Origin: an uncultured Candidatus Melainabacteria bacterium
GTDB lineage: Bacteria > Cyanobacteriota > Vampirovibrionia > Gastranaerophilales > Gastranaerophilaceae
Direction: 5' to 3'
Assembly: GCA_949927415.1 (NCBI GenBank)
Contig: CATLFB010000006.1
Coordinates: forward strand, 1 to 64,000
DNA: 64,000 nt
The notes beneath the pieces are model-generated. The model saw nothing but the letters and a program-made list of their open reading frames with translations, was not told the origin of the DNA and ran no database searches. The translations under genes and the position numbers were made by a program. This document shows positions 8,318-17,317 of this stretch, in pieces. Positions within the stretch are counted from its first letter, which is position 1. The number at the start of each line of letters is the position of its first letter.

Positions 8318-8941
8318 TTAGTAACCGTTTACAATCCACTCTCTCACTCTTAATTTTGCGCCAAGGTTTTGCGCAATTTCTTCGCATTTTTTTATGTCAA
8401 GATGGCGCCCTTTGTAGCCTTCGACAATGCTTGCGACAACTGATATATTTTCATCTGAACATGCTTTGATGAATTTTTTCACTTCTTCATAAGCCTCATC
8501 AAACTTTGGCTGTGAAAGTTCGTCATACTCTTCCTTTGACGCTCCGTTAAGGCTTACGGAAAATTCGTCAACAAGTCCTTTGCATTCAGGAACTACATTC
8601 TTTTTGTATACGAAATTTGCATGTCCGTTTGTGTTTACGCGAATTTTTGTCTGCGGATATTTTTCTTTTATGTATCCGGCAACCTCTTTTAATACGTCAA
8701 ATTTAAGCATCGGTTCGCCATATCCGCAAAAAATAACTTCTTTGGATGGGGTTTTTGTATAAATGTTTTCGAATTGTTCGATAACATCAGCGGACGTAGA
8801 ATTTTCGTCATCCAGCCACAAAGTCTGACCGACAACATCATCTTTGTCTTTTCTTAAACAAAAAATGCAATCATTCGTACAGCGATTAGTTAAGTTAATA
8901 TAAATTTTTCCGTCTAAAGTGTAAACTAAAACGTTTGCCAT
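8318..8941 (-). CDS. Radical SAM protein (TatD-associated type)
   Basis: 207 aa. The cluster-binding motif is C-x3-C-x2-C (NRCTNDCIFCLRK, residues about 19-30). A GYGEPMLKFDVLKEV motif (the GGE-like SAM-binding strand) and NTNGHANF follow, all in the order found in radical SAM barrels. The length and the sequence style match the short TatD-linked radical SAM group, whose reaction is unknown. No TatD gene is adjacent here. A 4Fe-4S cluster and an anaerobic cytoplasm are expected. It is leftward, 15 bp upstream of the frameshifted gene and possibly cotranscribed with it. Confidence 0.82.
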   Translation of the reverse strand: MANVLVYTLDGKIYINLTNRCTNDCIFCLRKDKDDVVGQTLWLDDENSTSADVIEQFENIYTKTPSKEVIFCGYGEPMLKFDVLKEVAGYIKEKYPQTKIRVNTNGHANFVYKKNVVPECKGLVDEFSVSLNGASKEEYDELSQPKFDEAYEEVKKFIKACSDENISVVASIVEGYKGRHLDIKKCEEIAQNLGAKLRVREWIVNGY

Positions 8942-8993
8942 GGCTTACCTTTCCACTAAAATTATCGCATGCTGAATATTTATTTACAAGTCA

Positions 8994-9224
8994 TTATTCA
9001 ATTAAAAGTAATCTATTTATATCAGTTTTCAACACTTTTGACAGTTCAAGAATTTTGCCTAAAGACATGTTAATTTTTCCTGTTTCGATTTTGGCTATAT
9101 ATGTCCAATGGATATCCATTAATTCAGCCAGCTGCTCCTGCGTTAATCCTTTTTTCATTCTGGCAAATTTAACATTCAAGCCGAATTTTTTCAACAATTC
9201 TTCTTTTGAAATATCTATATTCAT
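8994..9224 (-). CDS. XRE-family small DNA-binding regulator
   Basis: 76 aa, a single Cro/C1-type helix-turn-helix domain. LTQEQLAELMDIHWTYIAKIE gives helices 2 and 3, and KILELSKVLKTDINRLLLI the closing helices. It is divergent from the pseudopilin gene at 9309 with an 84-bp intergenic region. A second small XRE gene is divergent from another pseudopilin at 12.6-13.6 kb, so a local regulator-target relation is plausible. The TTGACA promoter of the pseudopilin lies only 20-48 bp from this gene's start, close enough for the protein to repress or activate it. Homodimeric binding is expected from the family. Confidence 0.8.
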   Translation of the reverse strand: MNIDISKEELLKKFGLNVKFARMKKGLTQEQLAELMDIHWTYIAKIETGKINMSLGKILELSKVLKTDINRLLLIE

Positions 9225-9243
9225 ATATATATATGTATAATGC

Positions 9244-9272
9244 TTGACAATGTAATTAAATAGCTATATGAT
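9244..9272 (+). promoter_or_regulatory. Sigma-70 type promoter of the 9309 pseudopilin gene
   Basis: The -35 box TTGACA (9244-9249) is a perfect consensus. The -10 box TATGAT (9267-9272) follows after a 17-bp spacer. The ATG at 9309 lies 36 bp downstream, with AGAGGT as ribosome binding site. Confidence 0.8.
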
Positions 9273-9308
9273 TCTAATTATTTAGATAAATATATATAAG
9301 AGGTAAGT

Positions 9309-10007
9309 ATGAATAAAGCGTTTACTTTGGCGGAAGTTTTAATTACTATCGGTATTATAGGTGTGGTTGCAGCATTTACTCTTCCTGCTTTGATAGGAAC
9401 TCATCAGGAAAAAGCAACCGTTGCAAAACTCAAAAAAATATATTCGACAATGGCACAAGCATACTTATCTGCGTCTGAAGAGTACGGCGGATCTATCGAT
9501 ACATGGGATTTAGGTTCTGCTATAGGTAATTATAATCCTGATGGGAATGACAAACTTGCAAAAAGCTTTGCAAAATATCTTGACGTAAACAAGTTTTGCG
9601 GAAGTGAATTATATAATAATTGCTGGAGGGGAGTAACTTATCACTTGAGCGGAAGATATTTTGAAACTCCGAATGCTAACAGACATTCAAAAATGATTTT
9701 AAAAGACGGTACATTACTGGCCTTTTACCGTGACAATTGTGTAACTTATACTTGCGGAGGCTTTTATGTAAAATTACACAACAAAAATAATAATAATATT
9801 TTAGGCAGGGATGTTTTTTATTTCAAAATCAGAAAAGAAGGAATTCTGCCATTTACAATTCCAATTGACGGAGAATTTAGTACTTTTTGCCGCAAGGATA
9901 ACTCCCGCGGCTGCGCAGGCTGGGTAATTTATAATGAAAACATGGATTACTTGCACTGTGAGGGACTCTCATGGAATGGAGCTAAAAGGTGTAAAGATTT
10001 ACGCTGA
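9309..10007 (+). CDS. Type IV pseudopilin-like protein
   Basis: 232 aa. The leader is only three residues (MNK) before AFTLAEVLITIGIIGVVAA, so cleavage by prepilin peptidase and N-methylation of Phe are expected. A 20-residue hydrophobic helix is followed by a variable globular domain with six or more cysteines (for example KFCGSELYNNCWRG and CRKDNSRGCAG), which suggests disulfides outside the cytoplasm. The stop overlaps the convergent 9999-11582 gene by 9 bp. It has its own consensus promoter and lies next to a divergent XRE regulator. No pilus assembly genes are nearby. It may be a minor pilin or a surface protein using the pilin export route. Confidence 0.85.
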   Translation: MNKAFTLAEVLITIGIIGVVAAFTLPALIGTHQEKATVAKLKKIYSTMAQAYLSASEEYGGSIDTWDLGSAIGNYNPDGNDKLAKSFAKYLDVNKFCGSELYNNCWRGVTYHLSGRYFETPNANRHSKMILKDGTLLAFYRDNCVTYTCGGFYVKLHNKNNNNILGRDVFYFKIRKEGILPFTIPIDGEFSTFCRKDNSRGCAGWVIYNENMDYLHCEGLSWNGAKRCKDLR

Positions 10008-11582
10008 TTTTTTCTCATTTGAGTAATCGGCGGTTCCGGGGAATTTGTCCTGACCTGTTGTCATTTTTGTAATCCAGTATTGCATTTTCGGTATTAATGT
10101 AGACAGGAATAATGCAGATGTTGCAAAGCCCATGCCCCAGTTGAAGGTGTTTTTGAAGAAGTTTTCGCGGCATGCTTTTTTAAGAACATCACCTGTTATA
10201 TCAACACCTTTTTTGGATGCTCTGTCTATAATTTTTGTTACATAATGTACGATATCTTCTTTGAGACATTCCATTTCTTTATTTGATACAAATTTGTATT
10301 TTTCGGCATAATCGCCCTGAGTTGCGACCCCGAGTACATTTTGCAAAAATTCCGGCATGTTAATTGCACCTTCTCTGAAAATATCTTTAACTTCGTTTTT
10401 CGTCAAAATCGACACGCCTTCAATTTGCGGCTGTAGTTTTGACATTTTGTCCGCAAGGTCTGAATATTTTTTGATAGATTCAGGCGAGAAGGTTTTGTGG
10501 TTGTTTAAATAATCTTTGAATGCATCAAGCGTGATAACACGGTTTTTGTCGAATTTTCGGTTAAGTTCTCTGTCAATGTAGCCGGTGTTGCTGTTGTCGC
10601 CAAGGGCATGTTTTGCAAAGTCTTTAACTGACATCCTTCCGCCGTTTTCATCTAAAACTGCCTGAAGATGGTCTGTAACCTGTTTTGCTGCAACCGGGTC
10701 TAATCTTGTTTTGCGGCCGTCTTCAATCTGGTTGAGCCATCTGTTGATGTTTGGCATATTGAACATATAGAAATATATCGACGTCAGGTCTCTAAATAAA
10801 ACTTCGGTTCTTTCATGGTTGTTTCTTGAACTAATAGCGCGGCCGCCTGCAATTCCGACGTCAGTTGAGAGAAGCTGATAGGTCGGGTCGTTTTCAAATT
10901 TGTTTGCCATTGAAAGCATCGTGCTGTAATTCATTCCAAATGAAACAGAATTGTTTTCATCTGTTTTTGTAAAGTTATCCATTGAAACCGGCTTTTGGTA
11001 CGGTGAAAATTGCGGTATTTTTTCTTCCTGTTTTACCTTCGGCAGATTACCGTCATTAAGATGTTTCTGGTGGTAGACGGCTGTAATGTGCTGGTTAATT
11101 TTCGGAACAACAAGCCCTACAAGCACGTTTGCCAGAAGAATACTTGAACCGACTTTCAACGTTTTGAAAATTGCTATTTGTTTTTGTGTAAGATTTTGGA
11201 TGAGTTTTCCGGTTTTACCCTCAGCTTTGGCTTGTAATTTTGCCAGTTTGTCGTCATGCAGGTAGTTTTTTAAAGGCGCACGAACGCCGTCGTCGTCTGC
11301 ATCAAAGTTGGCTGTCGGAAGGTTAAGAACTTTTTTGCCGATATGGTCGTTTATTTTGTTGAACATTTTGACACCGGCAAACCAGAATGCAGCGCCGACG
11401 CTTTCTTCCGTAAACCTTTCGCGAGCCTCTTCAAACCCGCCCCGTTTATAAGCCTGTACCGTACGTCCTCCGGTTACAAAGCATTCGAGCATAATTAGAG
11501 GAACAAGGCTTCTTTGGCCGATGCCGCGGACAAATCTTCTGGCATAACTGTAATCTGAAATTTTTTGAGGGGTTATTTTCAT
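9999..11582 (-). CDS. Lineage-type membrane protein of unknown function
   Basis: 527 aa. It starts MKITPQKISDYSYARRF, a variant of the recurrent leader. Hydrophobic segments occur near residues 50-75 (GAAFWFAGVKMF region), 145-165 (VGSSILLANVLVGLVVP) and near the C-terminus (GMGFATSALFLSTLIPKM). A long soluble, charged middle section lies between the second and third. The end, YWITKMTTGQDKFPG, faces one side of the membrane. The protein resembles the one at 45980-47026 in general layout, with N-terminal leader, NKI/DRF-like charged helices and paired membrane helices. It may belong to the same family. No function can be assigned. Confidence 0.6.
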   Translation of the reverse strand: MKITPQKISDYSYARRFVRGIGQRSLVPLIMLECFVTGGRTVQAYKRGGFEEARERFTEESVGAAFWFAGVKMFNKINDHIGKKVLNLPTANFDADDDGVRAPLKNYLHDDKLAKLQAKAEGKTGKLIQNLTQKQIAIFKTLKVGSSILLANVLVGLVVPKINQHITAVYHQKHLNDGNLPKVKQEEKIPQFSPYQKPVSMDNFTKTDENNSVSFGMNYSTMLSMANKFENDPTYQLLSTDVGIAGGRAISSRNNHERTEVLFRDLTSIYFYMFNMPNINRWLNQIEDGRKTRLDPVAAKQVTDHLQAVLDENGGRMSVKDFAKHALGDNSNTGYIDRELNRKFDKNRVITLDAFKDYLNNHKTFSPESIKKYSDLADKMSKLQPQIEGVSILTKNEVKDIFREGAINMPEFLQNVLGVATQGDYAEKYKFVSNKEMECLKEDIVHYVTKIIDRASKKGVDITGDVLKKACRENFFKNTFNWGMGFATSALFLSTLIPKMQYWITKMTTGQDKFPGTADYSNEKKSA

Positions 11583-11737
11583 AATTTATTCCGTTCGAAC
11601 AATAATTTTAATATAACTGAATATATTTTTTTGCTAACCCGGGTAATTTTTTTAATACTTTGTTACATTTTACTATATTGCTAACAAGAAAATTTTTGTT
11701 CATGTTTTTGCTACTATAAATGTGAAGGTAATTAATT

Positions 11738-12592
11738 ATGTTGATAAATAGAATTCAAAATATAACAGAGGCTAAAAACTCTTATCTGAGTGTAAACAAC
11801 CAATCGCAAGTTAACATAAACGGAGCAAAATTCTCTTTTGGCCACGGTTCAAAGCCCGCCGGCGAAAACGATGAAATTCCTTCCCAATTGAAACGTGGAG
11901 TTCTTATCTCTACAGTTGCAGCAGTCGGGCTTGCATCTGCTTTGATTGCAAAAAAACAGGGATTTTCGCTGAATCCGAAAGTTATATTTTCTCAGAATCC
12001 GAAAAACTGGGCAATATTTAAAATATTCAACAAGCATGACAAAAATGCAAAGTTAATGGAAATTGAAGAGAAAGAAATTCTTATTCTTGCCGGAGCTTCA
12101 GCGGCAGGCGGACTTGCAGGCGGCGCTGTTTTTGATGAGAAAAAACATTTTAAAGGCAAAGTCCGCGAAACCGTAAACCAACTTCTCGGAAACGTTGCGG
12201 TTCCGGTTGCCTGTGTGAGCGCTGTTGCGCATCTTTATGATAAAAATAAGGCAAAAATTTTAAGCAATGTTCCTCAAGCGCCCGGACTTGGCAAAAAGAC
12301 GGCTATATTCAACAAGCTTTTAACAGCGCTTCCTTCTGCGGCAATGACAATCGCTTCACTTGGAGCGGGAATTGTCGGCGGAAATAAACTTTCAAACTTT
12401 ATAAACGACAAAGTTTATCATAAAAAAGTTGAGCGAAAGATTAAAACAACAGATTTTGCGCCTCACGTAGACGATATTAGCATGGCTGTTACTCTGATGG
12501 CTGACAAATCAGCCCTTTCAACAGCGATAACAAGAACTGTTCCTGCATTTTTGTGCGTCCCGGGATATCAAATCGGAACTCACAGAGGTTAG
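11738..12592 (+). CDS. Lineage-type membrane protein, paralogue of the 34995 gene
   Basis: 284 aa. The N-terminus MLINRIQNITEAKNSY...NGAKFSFGHG carries the recurrent NxxF leader. Hydrophobic segments occupy about residues 52-70 (GVLISTVAAVGLASALIA), 112-130 (EILILAGASAAGGLAGGAV), 150-165 and 195-215 (TIASLGAGIVGG). The C-terminal block FINDK...DDISMAV...CVPGYQIGTHRG aligns with FINDP...DDAFGAL...YTWCGYRAGQSN of the protein at 34995-35690. Family function unknown; an integral inner-membrane protein is likely. Its stop overlaps the convergent pseudopilin gene by 4 bp. Confidence 0.65.
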   Translation: MLINRIQNITEAKNSYLSVNNQSQVNINGAKFSFGHGSKPAGENDEIPSQLKRGVLISTVAAVGLASALIAKKQGFSLNPKVIFSQNPKNWAIFKIFNKHDKNAKLMEIEEKEILILAGASAAGGLAGGAVFDEKKHFKGKVRETVNQLLGNVAVPVACVSAVAHLYDKNKAKILSNVPQAPGLGKKTAIFNKLLTALPSAAMTIASLGAGIVGGNKLSNFINDKVYHKKVERKIKTTDFAPHVDDISMAVTLMADKSALSTAITRTVPAFLCVPGYQIGTHRG

Positions 12593-13284
12593 TACCAGAT
12601 ACGGTGCGGGTAATCTTTTGGGACTTTCCATCCGTTTTGCTGCAATAAAAGTGTGCAATACGCTCCCCATCCTGTGCGGCAGCCGTATTGCGGATGGTTG
12701 TACAGGGCATCCATACTTATATCCCAGTCGAAAGTGTAATTATAAGGCGCAAATTCCCGTCCTCTTTTAGTTGACGTAGAATTCGGGGAATAATGAAAAG
12801 CAAATTTGCATATTCCATAACCTTTATTGTTTGCTAGTCCGTATTTCGCAATACATCTGTCCGGATTCCCGGGGAAGAATATCCAGTCTCGTCCGTTAGA
12901 TGAAGCATTCATAAAAGCTCCGCCATCCTTTAAATGATATGCATACATACCGTATGAGTATTGTTTTTCTTTTATAATATGGAGATGCGGTGCAATATGA
13001 CGTTTTACCCAGGCATGATTTTTTGATTTCTCTTCTTCATCCAGACCGTACAGGTCTTCAAACCACTCTTTACGGTCGCCGCTTTTAACTTCTTCCAGCA
13101 TTATCGCCTGATTCATTACTGAATAAAATTTTTGCAAGCGTGCTGAAAGTTCTCTTTCTTTATGGCTTTGGATAAGTGTAGGCAAAGTCATGGCCATTAC
13201 CACTCCGATAATCCCAAGGGTTATCAGAACTTCGGCTAAAGTAAAGCCATTACAGATTAAAGATTTATTATTGTTATGTTTCAT
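12589..13284 (-). CDS. Type IV pseudopilin-like protein
   Basis: 231 aa. A 12-residue basic leader (MKHNNNKSLICN) precedes GFTLAEVLITLGIIGVVMA, a textbook class III signal. The globular domain contains paired cysteines and ends NGWKVPKDYPHRIWY, nearly the same ending as the phase-variable pseudopilin at 4212. The two are close paralogues, which also share the YSVMNQAIMLEE/YSAMNQAIMLAE segment after the helix. The ribosome binding site is GGAGGT before the ATG at 13284. It is divergent from an XRE regulator at 13366. No pilus assembly gene is adjacent, so its pilus or secretion partner is elsewhere. Confidence 0.85.
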   Translation of the reverse strand: MKHNNNKSLICNGFTLAEVLITLGIIGVVMAMTLPTLIQSHKERELSARLQKFYSVMNQAIMLEEVKSGDRKEWFEDLYGLDEEEKSKNHAWVKRHIAPHLHIIKEKQYSYGMYAYHLKDGGAFMNASSNGRDWIFFPGNPDRCIAKYGLANNKGYGICKFAFHYSPNSTSTKRGREFAPYNYTFDWDISMDALYNHPQYGCRTGWGAYCTLLLQQNGWKVPKDYPHRIWY

Positions 13285-13365
13285 ATTTACCTCCTGTGAT
13301 TTATAGTTATCGCATGATAAATATAAAGCATAGAAGTGGTTTTGTCAATTCTATAAAATTAAAAT

Positions 13366-13584
13366 ATGAAAGATGAAAGACTTCTGAAATTAGGGCATAA
13401 AATTCGGTTTGAGAGAATGAAGCGGAATATTTCTCAGGAGATACTGGCTGAAAAAGCAATGATGTCAAGACGCGCAATCAGTTGTATTGAATGCGGAACA
13501 ACGGATGTGCATTATACGAAATTAGAACAAATTGCAGATGCTTTGGAAATTGAATTGTGCGAACTTTTAAACTTCAAGCTTTAG
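13366..13584 (+). CDS. XRE-family small DNA-binding regulator
   Basis: 72 aa, single Cro/C1-type helix-turn-helix. NISQEILAEKAMMSRRAISCIE forms the recognition core and YTKLEQIADALEIELCELL the following helices. It is divergent from the pseudopilin at 12589-13284, with 81 bp between the starts, mirroring the arrangement at 9 kb. It is about the same size as the regulator at 8994 but not a close copy. A role in switching the adjacent pseudopilin is an inference from position only. Confidence 0.8.
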   Translation: MKDERLLKLGHKIRFERMKRNISQEILAEKAMMSRRAISCIECGTTDVHYTKLEQIADALEIELCELLNFKL

Positions 13585-13692
13585 AAATAATGGTTTAAAC
13601 AGAAGACGCTGCATTTTGTTGAAAATTTTATTTGCGGCAGTTCTTTGAATAGGGAAATTTTTTTGTTTGTGATTTTATGGACGGTTGTTGTA

Positions 13693-13726
13693 TTAAAAAA
13701 GCGCCAGTTTCGCGGGCGCTTTTTGA
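13693..13726. terminator. Hairpin terminator
   Basis: AAAGCGCC pairs with GGCGCTTT around a 9-nt loop, with A- and T-runs outside. It lies just downstream of the GH77 gene stop (13731) and can work on either strand. Confidence 0.8.
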
Positions 13727-13730
13727 TGTT

Positions 13731-15785
13731 TTAATCTTCTTTTTCTTTCAGCACATTTGCAAAATGCTCCAGTTTATCCAAGAGCGGGCCGAATTCTTTA
13801 TTAAGTTCTTCGCGTTTTTGATTAATCATGTTTTCTTTATTCGGGTCTTCTTTTGGAATTGAGTTTGCAAAACCTACAACATTCATATCAATTCTGGCTT
13901 GAACTGCAGTTTTCAAGATTTCCGGAATATTCAAGGCTGTCGGGTTGTCGCTGGATAGATTTTCATAGTATTTTTCAAGAAAGTCTGGTGCGATTCGTTC
14001 TCTCCAGTTGACTTTGTTGTTTGAGCCTCCGATGTTGTAGACGATATTGTTGTCTGTAATTCCAAGAATATCAGCAAAAGAAACCTGAATTTTGCCTTTC
14101 GTAAACAGTTCTGCAAATTTAGCATTTACAAGTGCGCGGTCTGCTTTTTCAAGTTCTTTTCCTGTTTTTTCAATCCCGTCGACTTCACCTGCAATTGCTC
14201 TGCAGAATTTAATATTTTCTTCTAACCTTTCAGGATCCTGATTTAAGTAGCCGGCCAAATACATCGCATCCCACGCAGGATTGTTTCTTCTCCAGCCGTC
14301 GTCGCCTTTTAGCATGTTCATAGCCGGAATTGAGTCATGAGAGCCTACAAGATACCAGTGGCTGTTGCCGGCAAATTCGTCTTTCGTGTATTCCAGCTGA
14401 ATCAGTCGCGGAAGTTTTTCGTCGTTATAATAAATCTGTTTGAATAAACCGGGTTCACAACAAATATTTTCCCACACAGGATCGGTCTTATCGAGTCCAT
14501 GTTCCTGCAATACCGGAAGTACAAGTTTTCGTAGAATTCGCGGGTAATTATAATAATCATCGAGTTTTTCGCCGTTTTCATCCCTTAAATTAGACATGAA
14601 ATCGCCATGGATTTCTTCTTTAATCTGGCGTCCGTCTTCATCTTTTTTGACGGTCTTTTCTTCATATACAAACGGGTCAATAAGTCCTAAAGCATGGTCA
14701 ATTCGCATGTTTTCGCAAGTCTCAAGCGCATGTTCAAGTTTTTCTTTTAGGAATTGTCCGCCGATATTGAGGTCGTCTTCGCCTATGAATAGTTTTCGCG
14801 GATCCAAAACGGGGATTTGCCAGGTTTGGTGAGGTGTCTTCGGGTCATTTTCGTATGCTCCGATTGCATACCCTTCAAGAAATGCTTCTTTGTATCTCCA
14901 AACATCCATTTTTGAACAGCCGATTAAAAAGTCAGAAAAATATTTGAATCCGATTTTGTCGCGGAACTCTTTGTTTTCCTGAATTTGTTTTGATACTAAA
15001 AATTGTTCAAACTGATACTGTTCAATCGGTTTTTTGTATTTTTTAAGAAGAGATTCATAACGCAATTCAGCATCTTCAGAACCTTCTCTTATATCTGCCA
15101 TAAGATTTTGGTCTGAGACGTTTTTCCACGTTGTGAAATCTTCGCTTCTGTTTAAAGTAGCAAGGACTCGATACATCCCTTCTTCTTCTGTTTGTCTGCC
15201 TTTTTGCGCCTTGAATTCTTTAAATTCTGAATTTAGTTTTATTGCTTCGGGCTGGCCTTTTGCAAGATTTGTTTTGAAGTTTTTGTAGCTTTCAGAAAGC
15301 CCTAAATAATAGGTCATCTTAGCTTCCAGCTGGTCTGCAAATGAATAGTTTTTATCGGTCGGGATTATTGCGTCAGTAATTTTTTCGTAAGTTTCATTTG
15401 AAAGAATTTTTCCGTAAGCCGGAGTTGTTAAGGGCTTAAGGTCTATAAAAAGCTGGTTTTCGTTGAGCGCAGAGGCATTGTAGGGTGAGATTTCGTTGTC
15501 ATACAAAACGCCGTTTGGCCCAAGCTGGTTGCCGGTAAAACCGTTTAATTTCAGAAATTTTATATACTCTTTTGCCCCTTCCCCGTATGGTGAACCGATA
15601 AAGCTATCGCGGCCGAGGGCCGGAAACACAGAGCCATGAGTTATCGCAATTCTTTGTTCGGAGCCTGCAACTTTAAAGCCTGCTTCCATTGTTTTTTGAT
15701 ACTCTGCTTCCTCGTCTTTTCTAAGCCGTCTTTCAAATGATAGTCTGTTAAGTGATATCCCGTTTTGAATTTTTGTTATTTGCAT
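13731..15785 (-). CDS. malQ: GH77 family 4-alpha-glucanotransferase, divergent
   Basis: 684 aa. The nucleophile motif MRIDHALG (residues 360-367, Asp363) and the downstream VGSHDSIPAM segment, equivalent to the family's TxHD motif, identify glycoside hydrolase family 77. Early GNQLGPNG and SPYNASAL segments match the donor-site loops. The reaction moves maltooligosaccharide units between alpha-glucans, used in maltodextrin and glycogen metabolism. Two features are unusual: a 30-residue N-terminal extension starting MQITKIQNGISLNRLSF, the same leader type as on unrelated neighbours, and a long C-terminal helical tail. The start at 15785 follows a weak ribosome binding site. No other glycogen genes are in the window. 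Confidence 0.8.
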   Translation of the reverse strand: MQITKIQNGISLNRLSFERRLRKDEEAEYQKTMEAGFKVAGSEQRIAITHGSVFPALGRDSFIGSPYGEGAKEYIKFLKLNGFTGNQLGPNGVLYDNEISPYNASALNENQLFIDLKPLTTPAYGKILSNETYEKITDAIIPTDKNYSFADQLEAKMTYYLGLSESYKNFKTNLAKGQPEAIKLNSEFKEFKAQKGRQTEEEGMYRVLATLNRSEDFTTWKNVSDQNLMADIREGSEDAELRYESLLKKYKKPIEQYQFEQFLVSKQIQENKEFRDKIGFKYFSDFLIGCSKMDVWRYKEAFLEGYAIGAYENDPKTPHQTWQIPVLDPRKLFIGEDDLNIGGQFLKEKLEHALETCENMRIDHALGLIDPFVYEEKTVKKDEDGRQIKEEIHGDFMSNLRDENGEKLDDYYNYPRILRKLVLPVLQEHGLDKTDPVWENICCEPGLFKQIYYNDEKLPRLIQLEYTKDEFAGNSHWYLVGSHDSIPAMNMLKGDDGWRRNNPAWDAMYLAGYLNQDPERLEENIKFCRAIAGEVDGIEKTGKELEKADRALVNAKFAELFTKGKIQVSFADILGITDNNIVYNIGGSNNKVNWRERIAPDFLEKYYENLSSDNPTALNIPEILKTAVQARIDMNVVGFANSIPKEDPNKENMINQKREELNKEFGPLLDKLEHFANVLKEKED

Positions 15786-15838
15786 ATTTTTGTAAAAGCC
15801 GTGAAGATTTTTTTTTGCCGGTTGTTAATAAAAATTTA

Positions 15839-17314
15839 CTAAATACTTGAAATAATTTCGATGCCAAAATTGCAGCCGATTTCTTCGCGAGTTAGAACGA
15901 CAATATTGTTCATGTAGTTTGAAAGCAGCGTGAAGAAAAGATGCCTCAATTCCATTGGAACCAAAATTTTGGGCTCTTCAATATCTAATTGCTCTGCTTT
16001 TTTTGTAAGTTTTTGCGCAAGTTTTTCGGCAAATTCCCCGTCAATTTTGATGATAAAATCTTCGTCTTCTTCGAAACTCGGCAAAAACGAATCCAGAGTT
16101 TTTTCAGAAATTTCGATTAAATTTATTATGCCGTCTTCGTTTGCATATTGCGCGCAAATTCTTCTGGCAAGTGCCAGACGAACTTTTTTCAACAAATCTG
16201 ATTTTGCGCAGTCATCTGCAAAGTCGTTCATTTTTTCAAAAAGATAGGTGATATCTTTTATAGAAACACGTTCTCTGATAAGGCTTGTCAAAATGAATTT
16301 TAAATCAGACATCGAAATGAAATCCGGAATTAAATTTTCAACAAGAAACTCATTGCGTTTGCTCACCGCATCAATATATTTTTCTATATCATTGTAGTCA
16401 AGAAGTTCATCGACGTATTTTATTGCGCAAAATTCAAGCGCGCGTGCGATAAATTCAGCACCTGTCATGCCCTTTTCCCAAAAATCTTTTGTCTTGCTTT
16501 TTTCAATCCAAACGACTTTGCGGCCGGTAATGAAATCTGTATCGTAAATCGAATTCTTTATTTTTGTATCAAGATTGAGTTCTTCTTCAAAGTACATTGT
16601 AAAGTTTGGATAAACGCATGCTCTGAAAACATCAAGCCCGCGGATTGTGATTGAAAATTCATACGGATTTAAGTTTTCATCATCCTGAAAAACAATTTTC
16701 GGGATGATATAGCCTAATTCTTCGGTCAATTTCAGGCGGGTTTTGACGGTTTCTGCCAGAAGTGTTTCGTTTGCATCTTCCGATTCGTTTTCCACATATT
16801 CAAGCAGTTCATCGCTCAGGCGGATTGATAGTTTTTCTTCAAAAAGCTTTTCAAACATAACATCAGGCGATGTTGCTTTTGCAAGCTTGACTTTCAACTC
16901 ATCAAGTTCTTTAAGATTGGCCGAAATTTTGTCGTTGAGTTTTTTTCTGCTGACAGAAGCAGGCGCTTCCTTTTCGAGTTCTTTTTTTATTTTTGTGATT
17001 TTGCTCTGCTGGTTTCGGATTTTTGCCTGAATGTCAAGGCAGTTTTCGTAAGGAGAAAGTTTCGGCGAAAGCATTTTCTCCATCTGGCTTTTAAATGTTG
17101 AAATGTTTATAACATCAGACCCTGACATGTCGTCGTCGGTTTTTGTTTCTGACATGAAAATGCAGTTGATTTTGATACCTTCATCGGATTCCATTTCGTT
17201 CATGCTGTAAAGTTCCCAGCCGTTCATCGACATTTCGTTCAAAAGGTTTTGAAGTTCCTGCATGTTGTCGCCCGAACAGGTTTTTATTACATACTGCATT
17301 TTTTTATTAAACAT
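15839..17314 (-). CDS. Free-standing FlhA/SctV cytoplasmic-domain protein
   Basis: 491 aa. Residues about 160-491 match the cytosolic C-terminal half of the FHIPEP export-gate family: PYEFSITIRGLDVFRACVYP, RKVVWIE, FVENLIPDFISMSDLKFIL, RERVSIKDITYLFE, LALARRICAQYANEDGIINLI, then MELRHLF and a final strand. The eight membrane helices that normally precede this domain are absent. Instead there is an N-terminal DUF4177-like strand-helix segment (residues 6-50, NEMSMNGWELYSM) and a coiled coil (about 95-145). In flagellar and injectisome systems this domain forms a nonameric ring that receives export substrates. No other type III gene is in view. The start is at 17314, and 4 bp separate it from udp. 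Confidence 0.75.
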   Translation of the reverse strand: MFNKKMQYVIKTCSGDNMQELQNLLNEMSMNGWELYSMNEMESDEGIKINCIFMSETKTDDDMSGSDVINISTFKSQMEKMLSPKLSPYENCLDIQAKIRNQQSKITKIKKELEKEAPASVSRKKLNDKISANLKELDELKVKLAKATSPDVMFEKLFEEKLSIRLSDELLEYVENESEDANETLLAETVKTRLKLTEELGYIIPKIVFQDDENLNPYEFSITIRGLDVFRACVYPNFTMYFEEELNLDTKIKNSIYDTDFITGRKVVWIEKSKTKDFWEKGMTGAEFIARALEFCAIKYVDELLDYNDIEKYIDAVSKRNEFLVENLIPDFISMSDLKFILTSLIRERVSIKDITYLFEKMNDFADDCAKSDLLKKVRLALARRICAQYANEDGIINLIEISEKTLDSFLPSFEEDEDFIIKIDGEFAEKLAQKLTKKAEQLDIEEPKILVPMELRHLFFTLLSNYMNNIVVLTREEIGCNFGIEIISSI

Positions 17315-17317
17315 TTA

